Shown piece after piece: positions 45,762 to 55,739 of a DNA stretch of 64,000 bases. This stretch comes from Pseudomonas mendocina (GTDB lineage Bacteria > Pseudomonadota > Gammaproteobacteria > Pseudomonadales > Pseudomonadaceae). The notes under the pieces were generated by a model that was not told the origin of the DNA, did not search any database, and saw only the letters and a list, made by a program, of their open reading frames with translations. Position 1 is the first letter of the stretch. The number at the start of each line of letters is the position of its first letter. The position numbers and the translations under genes were made by a program. The stretch spans positions 1,550,001-1,614,000 of the forward strand of contig NZ_LR134290.1 of NCBI RefSeq assembly GCF_900636545.1, written 5' to 3'.

Positions 45762-46133
45762 ATGTTCGAACCCGGTCACCTGCATCGCAGCAGCCCGCCT
45801 GGTCTGGTCGGTCTGCCAAACTACAGCATCGATTTCTACTATGAGGTGCGCCAGGACCCGCGGGAGGGTCCTATGCTGCACGGGCGACTGGTCGGCGAGA
45901 TCGATGGCAAGCCATTCGAGGAGGTCTTCGAGATGCATCGCGATACCGCCTTCAACTTCGCCAGCGTGATCTCCCACCTGGTGGCCAAACATGGCTTGCC
46001 ACCCAACCACAGCCCGATCATGCGTGCGCACGAGGAGTACGATGCGATCTTCGAGGATATTCGCGCCAAGCTGCATGTCCAGCCGGGCGAGGCAGTGAAC
46101 TTCGACCATCTGAAGCGCGACGGCCTGTTGTAG
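45762..46133 (+). CDS. DUF5064-family conserved protein
   Basis: This 123-residue soluble acidic protein begins MFEPGHLHRSSPPGL and contains YSIDFYYEVRQDP, EVFEMHRDTAFNFAS and HEEYDAIFEDIRAKL. I recognise it as a Pseudomonas-restricted family of unknown function. AGGAGAG lies 8 bases before the ATG. It is followed by a strong two-way terminator shared with the convergent bfd gene. Confidence 0.75.
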   Translation: MFEPGHLHRSSPPGLVGLPNYSIDFYYEVRQDPREGPMLHGRLVGEIDGKPFEEVFEMHRDTAFNFASVISHLVAKHGLPPNHSPIMRAHEEYDAIFEDIRAKLHVQPGEAVNFDHLKRDGLL

Positions 46134-46154
46134 ACCTTGGTGCTTTCCGAGGGC

Positions 46155-46192
46155 GAAAAAAAACCGGATTCCAGAATCCGGTTTTTTATTCT
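46155..46192. terminator. Bidirectional Rho-independent terminator
   Basis: CCGGATT-CCAG-AATCCGG (46164-46181) is flanked by an A-run on the left and TTTTTTATT on the right, so it ends both the rightward DUF5064 transcript and the leftward bfd transcript. Confidence 0.9.
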
Positions 46193-46203
46193 CGCGCCAT
46201 TGA

Positions 46204-46422
46204 TCAGGCTGAGACGAAACCTGCGGGGTAAGCGAGCGAGGCCTGACTACTCTGTACCTCGGCGATGGTTTCACGGACCACCTGCTTGGCCAGGCAAGCG
46301 CACTTGCCGCACTGGCTTGCAATGCCCAGGGTGCCGCGCACTTCACGGTAGCTGCAGCAGCCTTCATAGACCGCGTCGCGGATTTGCGTATCAGTGACAC
46401 CTTCACAGAGGCAGACGTACAT
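46204..46422 (-). CDS. bfd: Bacterioferritin-associated ferredoxin
   Basis: This 72-residue [2Fe-2S] protein has the cysteine pattern MYVCLCEGV (CxC) and QCGKCAC (CxxC). Bfd delivers electrons to bacterioferritin to release stored iron. A Fur-box-like element upstream agrees with its known induction under low iron. The bacterioferritin gene is not in the window. Confidence 0.93.
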   Translation of the reverse strand: MYVCLCEGVTDTQIRDAVYEGCCSYREVRGTLGIASQCGKCACLAKQVVRETIAEVQSSQASLAYPAGFVSA

Positions 46423-46466
46423 AAGCAGGGCTCGTCTTGGTAGTTCTGTTCGATGAATCGGATACT

Positions 46467-46485
46467 AATGTTAATGAGAATGCTT
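46467..46485 (-). promoter_or_regulatory. Fur box upstream of bfd
   Basis: AATGTTAATGAGAATGCTT, followed by GTC, matches the iron-box pattern in most of its positions. It lies 45 bases upstream of the bfd start codon, across the likely promoter. Confidence 0.65.
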
Positions 46486-46661
46486 GTCAAAGATCGATTG
46501 CGAATGCTCGCATCTCCTGACGAACGGTGCACCCGCCGTTAGGGTTCGGGCAGAGCGTTTTCGCGAGGTGGATACGTTTGACACCGGACTGGCAAGTTTG
46601 TGTGCTCTTTTGCGCTATTTATATCCGGACAAAGATCATTGGCGTGTCGATCTTTCGTCTT

Positions 46662-47193
46662 GGTTTCGCCCCTCACGGGCGAGTCACTTTCTCTTGCTTG
46701 CCCAAGAGAAAGTAACCAAAGAGAAGGGCACCTCGACATCCGGGTTTCGCTTCGCTCAACTCCCCTCGCTCCGGCGCCGCTCCGGGGGCCGGCTTACATG
46801 GGCCATCCCTGGCCCATTAAGCCTTTCGCCGCATCCATGCGGCTCATCCCCCTACGCGACACCTCCACTTGGCCTTCTGACGGGGGCGCGAGCTTGCGAA
46901 ATCTCCGGAAGATCAAAGTCGGTAGCGTTTGGTTTTTGCTCTTGAAGCAAGATCTCACAGACGACGCCCAAGTCCCCTTCAGGAGGCCGAGTGGAATCGC
47001 CGCGGAAGGGGTTGAGCGACATGGATGTCGCGAGAGCTGCGATGGGCCAGGGATGGCCCTTCGCAGCGTGCCCCTGGAGCGGTGATGGAGCGAGGGAACC
47101 CCGGCGCAGCCGGGGCCGTATGCAGGGGTGTGTTTCTTTGCTTACTTTCTTTGCACAAGCAAAGAAAGTGAGTCGCCCGTAAGGGGCGAAACC
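46662..47193. repeat. Large imperfect inverted repeat (~530 bp) of the pseudomonad intergenic type
   Basis: The left arm 46662-46886 starts GGTTTCGCCCCTCACGGGCG and contains CCCTCGCTCCGGCGCCGCTC and GGGCCATCCCTGGCCCAT. The right arm 46972-47193 is its complement with scattered changes, ending CGCCCGTAAGGGGCGAAACC. About 85 bases between the arms are unpaired. Each arm also has smaller hairpins (AAGAAAGT / ACTTTCTT type). Several frames cross it, but their translations show no gene character. The gene-free stretch 46423-47343 otherwise holds the Fur box and the rnt terminator. Confidence 0.8.
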
Positions 47194-47287
47194 CATCAGA
47201 TCAGACGACACGCTAACGGATAGTGCCAAGTCATCGACAGCTAACACGTAATTGCCAAGCTGCAAGTTCCCAAAGCTATGCGATGAA

Positions 47288-47312
47288 CCAAAAAAACCGG
47301 CAGACGCCGGTT
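47288..47312 (-). terminator. Rho-independent terminator of rnt
   Basis: AACCGGC-GTCT-GCCGGTT on the minus strand is followed by TTTTTTTGG, 32 bases after the rnt stop. Confidence 0.88.
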
Positions 47313-47343
47313 TTCTCATGGGGTTCGATCACCGCGCAGGGGC

Positions 47344-48018
47344 TCACTGATCGAACTCGTCCCAGCCGCCCATTTCCTTCCAGCGGTTGACTATGCCGCA
47401 GAACAGTTCGGCGGTTTTCTCGGTGTCGTAACGCGCCGAGTGCGCCTCCTTGCCGTCGAACTCGATACCGGCGGCCTGGCAGGCCTTGGCCAGCACGGTC
47501 TGGCCGTAGGCGAGGCCGGCCAGAGTCGCGGTGTCGAAGCTGGAGAACGGGTGGAAGGGATTGCGTTTGATGCCGCAACGCGCCACCGCCGCATTGAGAA
47601 AGCCCAGGTCGAAGCTGCTGTTGTGCCCGACCAGAATCGCGCGCTTGCAGCCAGCCGATTTGATCGACTTGCGCAGGCCCTTGAAGATTTCCCCCAGTGC
47701 GTGCTCCTCGCTCACCGCCATGCGCAGCGGATGGTCGAGCTTGATACCGGTGAATTCCAGCGCAGCTTGTTCGATATTGGCGCCTTCGAAGGGCTCGATA
47801 CGGAAAAAGTGGGTGTGATCCGGGTAGAGAAAGCCGCTCTCGTCCATGGCGATGGTGGTCGCGGCGATTTCCAGCAGGGCGTCGGTGGCACTGTTGAAGC
47901 CGCCGGTTTCCACGTCCACCACCACCGGCAGGTAGCCGCGAAAGCGCGCCGCCATGGGCGTGCGCGGGCCGGACGGCAGGCTCGGTTCGAGTTCGTCGTC
48001 GTAGCTGTCTTCGCTCAC
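47344..48018 (-). CDS. rnt: Ribonuclease T
   Basis: This 224-residue DEDDh 3'-5' exoribonuclease trims tRNA and other small RNA 3' ends. Motifs: [19 protein letters not shown] (Asp/Glu of Exo I), [13 protein letters not shown] (Exo II) and [14 protein letters not shown] (Exo III His/Asp). The GTG start at 48018 overlaps the pyrC stop as GTGA and has GGAGGG 6 bases before it. Size matches P. aeruginosa RNase T. Confidence 0.93.
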   Translation of the reverse strand: MSEDSYDDELEPSLPSGPRTPMAARFRGYLPVVVDVETGGFNSATDALLEIAATTIAMDESGFLYPDHTHFFRIEPFEGANIEQAALEFTGIKLDHPLRMAVSEEHALGEIFKGLRKSIKSAGCKRAILVGHNSSFDLGFLNAAVARCGIKRNPFHPFSSFDTATLAGLAYGQTVLAKACQAAGIEFDGKEAHSARYDTEKTAELFCGIVNRWKEMGGWDEFDQ

Positions 48019-49061
48019 GCCTGACCCTCCAGCAACTTCCAGCGCAGGGTTTCGCCAGCGCGCAGCGGTACGACGCTGTTGTCGCCCAGTGGCAGGCTGG
48101 CCGGTACGGTCCACTCTTCGCGTACCAGGGTGATGCTGTCGCTGTTGCGTGGCATGCCGTAGAAGTCCGGGCCGTGGAGGCTGGCGAAGGCTTCCAGCTT
48201 GTCCAGCGCGTTGCGCTGTTCGAAGGCTTCGGCATACAGCTCGATGGCCGCATAGGCGGTGTAGCAGCCGGCGCAGCCGCAGGCGGCTTCCTTGGCATGC
48301 TTGACGTGCGGCGCCGAGTCGGTGCCAAGGAAGAACTTGGTGTTGCCGCTGATGGCCGCGTCGAGCAGGGCTTCCTGGTGCACGTTGCGCTTGAGAATCG
48401 GCAGGCAATAGAAATGCGGGCGAATACCGCCGACCAGCATGTGATTGCGGTTGTACAGCAGGTGATGAGCGGTGATGGTGGCGCCGACGTTGGCCGACGC
48501 TGACTCGACGAACTGCACCGCGTCACGGGTGGTGATGTGCTCGAACACCACCTTCAGGGTGGGGAAACGTTCGACCACGCGGGTCAGGTGCTCGTCGATG
48601 AAGGTCTTCTCGCGGTCGAACACGTCGATCTCGGCGCGGGTCACTTCGCCGTGTACCAGCAGCAGCATGCCGACTTCGGCCATGGCTTCGAGCGCGGGGA
48701 AGATCTTGTCGATGCTGGTGACGCCCGAGTCGGAGTTGGTGGTGGCGCCTGCCGGGTACAGTTTGGCGGCATGCACGAAGCCGCTGGCCTTGGCTGCGCG
48801 TACGTCTTCGGGGCTGGTGTTGTCGGTGAGGTAGAGCACCATCAGCGGCTCGAAGCGGCTGCCAGTCGGGCGCGCAGCGAGAATGCGCTGGCGATAGGCG
48901 TCGGCCTCGGCGGCGTTGCGTACCGGCGGTACCAGGTTGGGCATGATGATGGCGCGGCCGAAGGTGCGCGCGGCATCGCCGACGGTGTGTGGCAGCACCG
49001 CGCCATCGCGCAGGTGAATGTGCCAGTCATCGGGACGCAGAAGAGTCAGACGGTCGGACAT
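48015..49061 (-). CDS. pyrC: Dihydroorotase, class II type
   Basis: This 348-residue zinc enzyme carries out the third step of pyrimidine synthesis (carbamoyl-aspartate to dihydroorotate). Motifs: metal-binding HIHLRDG, carboxylated lysine in [16 protein letters not shown], then LVHGE, FEHITT and TDSAPH. Length matches E. coli PyrC (348). The ATG at 49061 is preceded by GGAAGCC. Cotranscribed with rnt by overlap, as in P. aeruginosa. Confidence 0.95.
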   Translation of the reverse strand: MSDRLTLLRPDDWHIHLRDGAVLPHTVGDAARTFGRAIIMPNLVPPVRNAAEADAYRQRILAARPTGSRFEPLMVLYLTDNTSPEDVRAAKASGFVHAAKLYPAGATTNSDSGVTSIDKIFPALEAMAEVGMLLLVHGEVTRAEIDVFDREKTFIDEHLTRVVERFPTLKVVFEHITTRDAVQFVESASANVGATITAHHLLYNRNHMLVGGIRPHFYCLPILKRNVHQEALLDAAISGNTKFFLGTDSAPHVKHAKEAACGCAGCYTAYAAIELYAEAFEQRNALDKLEAFASLHGPDFYGMPRNSDSITLVREEWTVPASLPLGDNSVVPLRAGETLRWKLLEGQA

Positions 49062-49213
49062 GGAGGCTTCCAGGCGGGTAAAACGTGGCCGCATGTTAAC
49101 TGAAAAGCGCCAGTTCGCGCTCGCGCCGACGCGACAATCGCACGCAGGGGTCAAGTTTCCGCGCGCCTGACCGATACCCCGTGAGAATGCCGTGAATCGC
49201 CGTGGAGCCTGTC

Positions 49214-50155
49214 GTGCGTGCGCCCAATTTCCTCCTGATCAGCCTGTTGGCTGGCATGCCCCTGTGCCTGCCGGCGCATGCCATCAGCTTCCAGACCCGG
49301 CTGGAGAAGGTGGAGTGGACGGTCGAGGGCGATCAATTCGAATGCCGCCTGAGCCAGCCGATCAGCAATTTCGGCAGTGGCGAGTTCGTACGCCGCGCGG
49401 GTGAGCAGGTCACCTTCCGTCTCAAGGCCCGTGAGCGCTGGATGGGCGCCGGCTCGGCAACCCTGCTGGCGGCAGCGGCGCCCTGGCAGCCGGGGCGCGG
49501 TGATATCAACCTGGGCGTCGTCAGCGTCGGCAACGGCGAAGTACCGTTCAACAGCTCGCAGGAGCAAGGCGCACGCCTGCTTACCGGCCTGCTGGAAGGG
49601 CGTAGCCCGGTGGTGCGCCATCGCACCCTCAATGGCGGCGATAACCTGGAAGTACGGTTGCTGCCGGTCAAATTTCACAAGGCCTATGACGATTACCAGG
49701 CCTGCACTGCCAAGCTGCTGCCGGTTAGTTTCGATCAGATTCGTCAGGCGCAGATCGGCTTTCCCGGTGGAGGCATCGATCTCGACCCAATGGCCAAGGC
49801 CAAGCTCGATATCATCCTCGACTTCGTCAAGGCTGACCCCACCATCAACAGCTTTCAGATCGACGGTCACGCCGACAACAGCGGCAATCGCCTGACCAAC
49901 CGTGACCTCTCGCGTCGTCGTGCTCTGGCCGTACAGGAATACCTGGTTGCCGGCGGCATACCGGTCGAGCAGATCACCATGCGCTTTCACGGCGAGCGCT
50001 ACCCGCTGGTGCCGAACAACAACGAAGCCAATCGTGCCAAGAACCGCCGGGCCACCTTGCGCCTGGATCGTGTACCGCAGCCCGAGGTGCCGCAGCAGAG
50101 TGCTCCCGCTCCCGCCACCACGCCGGTCGATCCACCAGGCAGCCGACCCTCCTGA
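49214..50155 (+). CDS. motY: MotY-like OmpA-family flagellar stator protein
   Basis: This protein of about 313 residues has a Sec signal peptide (residues 1-23, cut after AHA). The N-terminal half matches the MotY beta domain ([19 protein letters not shown]). A C-terminal OmpA peptidoglycan-binding domain (residues 170-285) shows [22 protein letters not shown] (split: [22 protein letters not shown]) and NRRATLRL. MotY anchors the flagellar motor stator ring. GTG 49214 has GGAG 7 bases upstream; GTG 49202 is the alternative. P. aeruginosa has motY in the same place, between pyrC and argG. Confidence 0.88.
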   Translation: MRAPNFLLISLLAGMPLCLPAHAISFQTRLEKVEWTVEGDQFECRLSQPISNFGSGEFVRRAGEQVTFRLKARERWMGAGSATLLAAAAPWQPGRGDINLGVVSVGNGEVPFNSSQEQGARLLTGLLEGRSPVVRHRTLNGGDNLEVRLLPVKFHKAYDDYQACTAKLLPVSFDQIRQAQIGFPGGGIDLDPMAKAKLDIILDFVKADPTINSFQIDGHADNSGNRLTNRDLSRRRALAVQEYLVAGGIPVEQITMRFHGERYPLVPNNNEANRAKNRRATLRLDRVPQPEVPQQSAPAPATTPVDPPGSRPS

Positions 50156-50261
50156 GCCACTTTGGCGTCGCTTGGTCAACTCCGACTGTCGCACCCCTGT
50201 AAATTGAGCCGCTTGGCCAGTAGAATCACCGGTTTTACCGTACAACCCGTGGAGTGATGGC

Positions 50262-51479
50262 ATGGCGGACGTCAAAAAGGTAGTTCTGGCCTATTCCGGT
50301 GGCCTGGACACCTCGGTGATCCTCAAGTGGCTGCAAGATACCTATAACTGTGAAGTGGTGACCTTCACCGCTGACCTCGGTCAGGGCGAAGAGGTCGAGC
50401 CGGCCCGTGCCAAGGCCCAGGCCCTGGGCGTCAAGGAAATCTACATCGACGACCTGCGCGAAGAATTCGTCCGCGATTTCGTCTACCCGATGTTCCGTGC
50501 CAACACCGTCTACGAAGGCGAGTACCTGCTGGGTACCTCCATCGCCCGTCCGCTGATCGCCAAGCGCCTGATCGAGATCGCCAACGAGACCGGCGCTGAC
50601 GCCATCTCCCACGGTGCTACCGGCAAGGGCAACGACCAGGTGCGTTTCGAGCTGGGTGCCTATGCACTGAAACCGGGTGTGAAAGTCATCGCCCCGTGGC
50701 GCGAGTGGGACCTGCTGTCGCGCGAGAAGCTGATGGACTACGCCGAGAAGCACGCCATCCCGATCGAGCGCCACGGCAAGAAGAAGTCGCCGTACTCCAT
50801 GGATGCCAACCTGCTGCACATCTCCTACGAGGGTGGCGTGCTGGAAGACACCTGGACCGAGCACGAAGAAGACATGTGGCGTTGGACCAAGTCGCCGGAA
50901 GCGGCGCCGGACACCCCCACCTATATCGAGCTGACCTACAAGGCCGGTGACATCGTCGCCATCGACGGCAAGGCCATGACCCCAGCGCAGGTGCTGGCCG
51001 AACTGAACCGCATAGGCGGCGAGAACGGCATCGGTCGTCTGGACATCGTTGAGAACCGTTTCGTCGGCATGAAGTCCCGCGGCTGCTACGAAACCCCCGG
51101 CGGCACCATCATGCTCAAGGCCCACCGCGCCATCGAGTCGATCACCCTCGATCGCGAAGTGGCACACCTGAAAGACGAGCTGATGCCGAAGTACGCCAGC
51201 TTGATCTACAACGGTTTCTGGTGGAGCCCGGAGCGTCTGATGCTGCAACAGATGATCGACGCCTCCCAAGCCAACGTGAACGGTGTGGTGCGCCTGAAGC
51301 TGTACAAGGGCAACGTCATCGTCACCGGTCGCAAGTCCGACGATTCGCTGTTCGACGCCAACATTGCGACCTTCGAGGAGGACGGCGGCGCCTACAACCA
51401 GCAGGACGCGGCAGGCTTCATCAAGCTCAACGCCCTGCGCATGCGTATTGCTGCAGGCAAGGGCCGCAAGCTGGTCTAA
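50262..51479 (+). CDS. argG: Argininosuccinate synthase
   Basis: This 405-residue enzyme joins citrulline and aspartate with ATP to make argininosuccinate in arginine synthesis. Signatures: P-loop [11 protein letters not shown] at the N-terminus, [13 protein letters not shown] (about residue 120) and the C-terminal [15 protein letters not shown]. Full length. The start ATG is preceded by GTGGAG. It is followed by an intergenic repeat element, not a clear terminator. Confidence 0.97.
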   Translation: MADVKKVVLAYSGGLDTSVILKWLQDTYNCEVVTFTADLGQGEEVEPARAKAQALGVKEIYIDDLREEFVRDFVYPMFRANTVYEGEYLLGTSIARPLIAKRLIEIANETGADAISHGATGKGNDQVRFELGAYALKPGVKVIAPWREWDLLSREKLMDYAEKHAIPIERHGKKKSPYSMDANLLHISYEGGVLEDTWTEHEEDMWRWTKSPEAAPDTPTYIELTYKAGDIVAIDGKAMTPAQVLAELNRIGGENGIGRLDIVENRFVGMKSRGCYETPGGTIMLKAHRAIESITLDREVAHLKDELMPKYASLIYNGFWWSPERLMLQQMIDASQANVNGVVRLKLYKGNVIVTGRKSDDSLFDANIATFEEDGGAYNQQDAAGFIKLNALRMRIAAGKGRKLV

Positions 51480-51625
51480 CAGACTGTTGAAAAACTACCT
51501 GCGTTGGCAATACTGCGTTAAAAACGGCCTCAAAATGCTCATTTACAACTCGTAAACTGCGCTTTTTCGGCCGTTTTTGCCTTGTCTTGCCTGCCTCGCC
51601 TACGTTTTTCAACGGCCTGCTAAGC
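51480..51625. repeat. Conserved ~135-bp intergenic element, copy 2
   Basis: This element has the ends AGACTGTTGAAAAACTA / TACGTTTTTCAACGGCCT and the inner core AATGCTCATTTACAACTCGT. Read in reverse this matches GCGGAGTTTACAAGTG...AAATGAGCATT of copy 1 at 29214-29346. Several T-runs are present, so it may help end argG transcription. Confidence 0.75.
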
Positions 51626-51693
51626 TGAACTTCTTGCCTCACAAGGACCCCGGCCAAGTGCCGGGGTTCTGCTTTCTGAAAGGGGGAAACCTG

Positions 51694-52086
51694 ATGAGAC
51701 TGCTGCATACCATGCTGCGTGTCGGCGATCTGGACAAATCCATCGCCTTCTACACCGAGGTGTTGGGCATGACCCTGCTGCGCCGCAAGGATTATCCGGA
51801 CGGCCAGTTCACCCTGGCCTTCGTCGGTTACGGCGACGAGGCGCATAACAGTGTGATCGAGCTGACCCACAACTGGGGCGTCGAGCACTATGAGCTGGGT
51901 ACCGCTTACGGCCATATCGCTCTGGAAGTCGAGGACGTCTACAAGGCCTGCGAGGATATTCGCTGCCGCGGTGGCAAGATCACCCGCGAACCTGGCCCGA
52001 TGAAGCACGGCACGCGCATCCTGGCCTTCGTCGAGGATCCGGACGGCTACAAGATCGAGCTACTCTCACCGTCTTGCCGCGACTGA
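51694..52086 (+). CDS. gloA: Lactoylglutathione lyase (glyoxalase I)
   Basis: This 130-residue metal enzyme of the VOC fold detoxifies methylglyoxal with glutathione. Visible are the first ligand region [16 protein letters not shown] (His at 5), [10 protein letters not shown] with its Glu, [10 protein letters not shown] with its His, and IELLS with the last Glu. Size suits the short Ni/Co-type GloA. AAGGGGGAAA lies upstream of ATG 51694. A terminator follows at once. Confidence 0.94.
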   Translation: MRLLHTMLRVGDLDKSIAFYTEVLGMTLLRRKDYPDGQFTLAFVGYGDEAHNSVIELTHNWGVEHYELGTAYGHIALEVEDVYKACEDIRCRGGKITREPGPMKHGTRILAFVEDPDGYKIELLSPSCRD

Positions 52087-52100
52087 TCGCGATATACGAA

Positions 52101-52128
52101 AAACCCCGCGATCAGCGGGGCTTCTTCT
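52101..52128 (+). terminator. Rho-independent terminator after gloA
   Basis: CCCCGC-GATCA-GCGGGG (52104-52120) followed by CTTCTTCT; an A-run on the left suggests it also works leftward. Confidence 0.8.
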
Positions 52129-52142
52129 GTGCAGCTCGATAA

Positions 52143-52322
52143 TCAGATATCGAAGTCGTATTCGGCCAGCTGTTTGTGCAGGCGCCGCTCTTCGAGGAAG
52201 TTGTCGATGATGCGACGCTTGGTCAGGTTGGTCTTGGCGACTTCCACCGCAGGCTCGGCATCGTCCGATTCATCCGCGACAAAGTCTTCGTCCAGCTCGA
52301 GATCTTCTTTGTCAGTGCTCAT
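52143..52322 (-). CDS. PA3496-family small acidic protein (59 residues)
   Basis: This frame encodes 59 residues: an acidic N-terminal half (MSTDKEDLELDEDFVADESD) and a basic-amphipathic helical C-terminal half (TKRRIIDNFLEERRLHKQLAEYDFDI, in two parts TKRRIIDNFLEERR and LHKQLAEYDFDI). It resembles the PA3496 family, often labelled a putative envelope integrity protein, whose gene is next to nth in P. aeruginosa (from memory). A TGGAG site lies upstream of ATG 52322. A TTTACC-N17-TATAAG promoter can be seen in the 111-base gap to nth. Function unknown. Confidence 0.75.
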   Translation of the reverse strand: MSTDKEDLELDEDFVADESDDAEPAVEVAKTNLTKRRIIDNFLEERRLHKQLAEYDFDI

Positions 52323-52433
52323 CTATTCCACTCCAGGCCAGTGACTGGGGCCATTTGCGCACCTTATAGCGGCAAAAATTGAGCGGGTAAAAAAGATTTT
52401 TTCAATCAGAAGATCGCTGGATTCTATGGTCGA

Positions 52434-53072
52434 TCAATCGTCGGACGTTTTCGCCTTGTACTCGCACAGGTCTTCGATGCGGCAGGCACCGCAGCGTGGT
52501 TTGCGCGCGGTGCAGACGTAGCGCCCGTGCAGGATCAGCCAGTGGTGCGCGTCGAGCAGATAATCCTTGGGCACGAACTTGAGCAGCTTCTTTTCCACCT
52601 CGACCACGTTCTTGCCCGGTGCGATGCCGGTTCGGTTGCTAACGCGGAAGATGTGCGTATCCACGGCCATGGCCAACTGGCGAAATGCGGTGTTGAGCAC
52701 CACATTGGCGGTCTTGCGACCAACGCCGGGCAGTGCCTCGAGATCCTCGCGGTTGTCCGGCACGACGCTGCCGTGCTTCTCGATGAGGATGCGGCAGGCC
52801 TCGATGACGTTCTTCGCCTTGCTGTTGTACAGGCCGATGGTCTTGATGTACTCGGAAAGTCCCTCGACGCCGAGGGCGTAGATGGCCTCCGGCGTATTGG
52901 CCACGGGAAACAGCTTGGCCGTGGCCTTGTTGACGCTGACGTCGGTGGCCTGGGCAGAAAGCGTCACCGCCACCAGCAGCTCGAACGGCGTGCTGTAGGC
53001 CAGCTCGGTCTTCGGCTCGGGGTTGTCTTCGTGCAGGCGGCGGAAGATTTCCAAGCGCTTGGCTGCGTTCAT
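52434..53072 (-). CDS. nth: Endonuclease III (DNA glycosylase/AP lyase)
   Basis: This 212-residue base-excision-repair enzyme removes oxidised pyrimidines. It has the helix-hairpin-helix [20 protein letters not shown] (Lys in the GRKTA element), the catalytic Asp in [10 protein letters not shown], and the 4Fe-4S cluster motif [17 protein letters not shown] (C-X6-C-X2-C-X5-C). Size matches E. coli Nth (211). The start overlaps the rsxE stop (ATGA); nth is the last gene of the rnf operon, a conserved association. Confidence 0.95.
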   Translation of the reverse strand: MNAAKRLEIFRRLHEDNPEPKTELAYSTPFELLVAVTLSAQATDVSVNKATAKLFPVANTPEAIYALGVEGLSEYIKTIGLYNSKAKNVIEACRILIEKHGSVVPDNREDLEALPGVGRKTANVVLNTAFRQLAMAVDTHIFRVSNRTGIAPGKNVVEVEKKLLKFVPKDYLLDAHHWLILHGRYVCTARKPRCGACRIEDLCEYKAKTSDD

Positions 53073-53776
53073 TCTATTACTCCGGTAACGCGAACGCGGC
53101 GGCTTTGTGCGGGCAGCTCGGGCGCGGCGGCTTTGGCTCGTTCGGCGGCGATCTGGTCGATGCGGTTCTTGCCGGCGATCAGCAGGCCCAGGACGATGAA
53201 GGCGCCCGGCGGCAGTATAGCCAGCAGAAAGCCGCGGTAATCGTGCACCAGGGTGAGTTTCCAGTCGGCGGCCATCGGGCCGAACAGCAGGTGCATGTTG
53301 GCGAACAGTGCGCCAGTGCCGAGCAGCTCGCGGATGGCGCCGATCAGCACCAGCACGGTGCCGAAGCCCAGGCCCATCATCAGGCCGTCGTAGGCGGCGC
53401 GGGCCGGGTCGTGCTTGGCGGCAAAGCCGTCGGCGCGCCCGAGGATCACGCAGTTGGTGGTGATCAGCGGAATGAAGATGCCGAGGATCTGGTACAGCTC
53501 GTAGGTGTAGGCCTGCATCAATAGCTCGATGCAGGTGGTTAGTGCGGCGATGATCATGACGAAGGCCGGCAGGCGCACAGCGGTGTTGACCACGCCGCGT
53601 ACCAGCGACACGGCGGTGTTCGAACACACCAGCACCACCGCGCTGGCCAGGGCCAGGCCCAAGGCATTGACCGTGGAGTTGCTCACCCCAAGCAGCGGGC
53701 AGAGGCCGAGCAACTGCACCAGTGCGGGATTGTTCTTCCACAGACCATTGAGGGTGATTTCGCGGTAGCTGGTCAT
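53069..53776 (-). CDS. rnfE: Electron transport complex subunit RnfE
   Basis: This 235-residue membrane protein has six hydrophobic segments and the family start [29 protein letters not shown], here split as [16 protein letters not shown] and [13 protein letters not shown]. It is a core membrane subunit paired with RnfA. The complex moves electrons between NADH and ferredoxin/flavodoxin across the membrane. Four-base overlaps on both sides (rnfG, nth). Confidence 0.95.
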   Translation of the reverse strand: MTSYREITLNGLWKNNPALVQLLGLCPLLGVSNSTVNALGLALASAVVLVCSNTAVSLVRGVVNTAVRLPAFVMIIAALTTCIELLMQAYTYELYQILGIFIPLITTNCVILGRADGFAAKHDPARAAYDGLMMGLGFGTVLVLIGAIRELLGTGALFANMHLLFGPMAADWKLTLVHDYRGFLLAILPPGAFIVLGLLIAGKNRIDQIAAERAKAAAPELPAQSRRVRVTGVIE

Positions 53777-54414
53777 CGTTCGTCCTCCGCCAGACCCAGT
53801 AACTGGGCGCGGTGCGTGTCGAAGTAGCGCAGGGCGCCATGCACGGCCTTGACCACGGCGCGTGGGGTGATGGTGGCTCCGGCGAACTGGTCGAAGTCGC
53901 CGCGATCCTTTTTCACCGCCCAGCCGTCTTCGTTGGGGGCGTTCAGAGATTTGCCCTCGAAGCTGCGTATCCAGTCGCTCTTGGCCAGTTCGATCTTGTC
54001 GCCCAAGCCAGGGGTTTCCTTATGGCTGAGCACGCGTACGCCAGCCAGGCTGCCATCGGCGAAGATGCCCACCAGCAGGTGGATGGCGCCGCTGTAGCCG
54101 TCCGGTGCGGTCACCGGCAGGATCAGCGCGCTGGGCTGGCCACCCTTGAGCGCCAGATAGGCCGACTGTGGGCTGCGGTGACCCAGCTCGGGGGCGTTGA
54201 GCTCGACGCGGTCATCCAGCAGATGATTGTCGTAGCTGCCGGCCGGCAGGATTTCCGCCAGGGCGCGCACCTGCGCTTCGCGCTCGGCGTTGGCGATGCG
54301 CTCGGCGGTGCCCTGTTGCAGCAAGGCGACGGTGCCGACGGTGCCGATGGCGAACAGGCCAAGCACCAGGGCGTTTTTCAGCATCGAGCGGCTGATTTCC
54401 GGCAGCATGCTCAT
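53773..54414 (-). CDS. rnfG: Electron transport complex subunit RnfG
   Basis: This 213-residue protein has one N-terminal TM (residues 10-30) and a periplasmic FMN-binding domain. The FMN attachment motif S/T-G-A-T is visible as [15 protein letters not shown] near residue 178, where the Thr would bind FMN covalently. Coupled by overlap to rnfD and rnfE. Confidence 0.93.
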   Translation of the reverse strand: MSMLPEISRSMLKNALVLGLFAIGTVGTVALLQQGTAERIANAEREAQVRALAEILPAGSYDNHLLDDRVELNAPELGHRSPQSAYLALKGGQPSALILPVTAPDGYSGAIHLLVGIFADGSLAGVRVLSHKETPGLGDKIELAKSDWIRSFEGKSLNAPNEDGWAVKKDRGDFDQFAGATITPRAVVKAVHGALRYFDTHRAQLLGLAEDER

Positions 54415-55442
54415 TCTCCCAGCTTGAAGCCGCTATTGGGCTTGCGGTGGCCGTAGCTGCGCGGCCGGGTGTAGTAGTCGATGGTCGGCGCCGCCAGGTT
54501 CATCAGCAACACGGCGAAGGCCACCGCATCCGGGTACCCGCCCCAGGTGCGAATCACGTAGACCAGCACACCGACTCCGATGCCGAACACCAAGCGTCCG
54601 CGATTGCTGGTAGCACCGGATACCGGGTCGGTGACGATGAAGAAAGCGCCGAGCATGGTAGCGCCGGTGAGCAGGTGGAACAGCGGCGAGCCGTTGGAGT
54701 CCGAGCCGCTGCCGTTCCAGAACAGCAGGCTCATGACGAAAAGCGCGGCGAGCATGCCCACTGGCGCATGCCAGGTGATCAGGCGCTTGTGCAGCAGATA
54801 CAGGCCGCCGGCGAGGAAGGCCAGGTTGACCACCTCGCTGCCGGCACCGCCGAAATGGCCGAAGGCCGGGTTACTGGCGTGCAGCTCGTCGATGGTCAGG
54901 CTCTTATTGACCTTCAATGCGTCCAGCGCGGTGGCCTGGGCCCAGCCATCCGGCAGGCTGGCGATACCGAGGATGTGCTTGATGCCGTCCAGTGCGGCGA
55001 CGCCATGTGGCGTGGGCCAACTGGTCATGTCGACGGGGAAGGAGATCAGCACCACCACGTAGCCGACCATGGCCGGGTTGAACGGGTTCTGCCCGAGGCC
55101 GCCGTAGAGTTGTTTGCCGAAACCGATGGCGAAGCCGCAGGCGATCAGCGTCAGCCACCAGGGTGAGTAGGGCGGCAGGGCCAGGGCCAGCAGCACGGCG
55201 GTAACCAGGGCGCTGTAGTCCTTGAGGAAGAAGGCGATCGGGCGTTTACGTGCCGCCAGCAATGCAGCCTCGAAGCCCAGGGCGCAGAGGCTGGCCCAGA
55301 GCAGGTTGAACAGGGTGCCGATGCCGAACAGCCAGGTCAGGGCGAGGATGCCCGGCACGCAGGCCAGCAGCACCTGTAGCATGACCTGCTGGGTTCGGTT
55401 GCTGCCCTTGGCGTGGGGCGATGTGATGCGGGGCAGGGCCAT
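54411..55442 (-). CDS. rnfD: Electron transport complex subunit RnfD
   Basis: This 343-residue membrane protein has about nine hydrophobic segments and the FMN-attachment-like motif [12 protein letters not shown]. The start [22 protein letters not shown] matches RnfD proteins; an in-frame extension into the upstream repeat region was rejected. It overlaps rnfG by 4 bases. It is separated from rnfC by 297 bases of repeats instead of the usual tight spacing. Confidence 0.93.
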   Translation of the reverse strand: MALPRITSPHAKGSNRTQQVMLQVLLACVPGILALTWLFGIGTLFNLLWASLCALGFEAALLAARKRPIAFFLKDYSALVTAVLLALALPPYSPWWLTLIACGFAIGFGKQLYGGLGQNPFNPAMVGYVVVLISFPVDMTSWPTPHGVAALDGIKHILGIASLPDGWAQATALDALKVNKSLTIDELHASNPAFGHFGGAGSEVVNLAFLAGGLYLLHKRLITWHAPVGMLAALFVMSLLFWNGSGSDSNGSPLFHLLTGATMLGAFFIVTDPVSGATSNRGRLVFGIGVGVLVYVIRTWGGYPDAVAFAVLLMNLAAPTIDYYTRPRSYGHRKPNSGFKLGE

Positions 55443-55739
55443 CGGCGCTCCGGTCGTTACTGTCGCGGCGCCTTGTCGGGCGCGGTTCCCGGATTGCATC
55501 CGGGCTACGGTTGTCTGTGCCGCCCGGGTGCCCCGAGGCGACGGGTGTCTTTTGTAGCCCGGATGCAATCCGGGGCGCTGTACCGGCGTGCCGGCGGTTT
55601 CGTTCCCCCTCTCCCGTTTACGGGAGAGGGGCGGGGAGAGGGTGCGGCGTACTGGCCCTCTCCCCAACCTCTCTCCCACAAGTGGGAGAGGGGCTTTAAT
55701 CGCAGTGCTGCCTGCCCTGGAGGTAATCCGGGGCGAACG
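55443..55739. repeat. REP/inverted-repeat cluster between rnfC and rnfD
   Basis: This 297-base gene-free gap holds a facing REP pair: CCCGGATTGCATCCGGGCTA at 55488 and GTAGCCCGGATGCAATCCGG at 55554. Two other palindromes follow: CCCTCTCCCG-TTTA-CGGGAGAGGG at 55607-55630, and CTCTCCCAC-AA-GTGGGAGAG at 55671-55690 with a third arm between them. The same families occur at 30294 and 63560-63770. No promoter or gene seen. Confidence 0.85.

Noticed and set aside
46484..47319. Overlapping frames of 150-160 codons in the 530-bp inverted repeat
   Set aside because: They translate the two complementary arms, have biased composition and no start signals, and are mirror images of each other.
47276..48526. 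Long minus-strand frame covering rnt and the pyrC end in another register
   Set aside because: The adjacent frames are clear RNase T and PyrC by motif; this one is Arg/Ser/Ala shadow coding.
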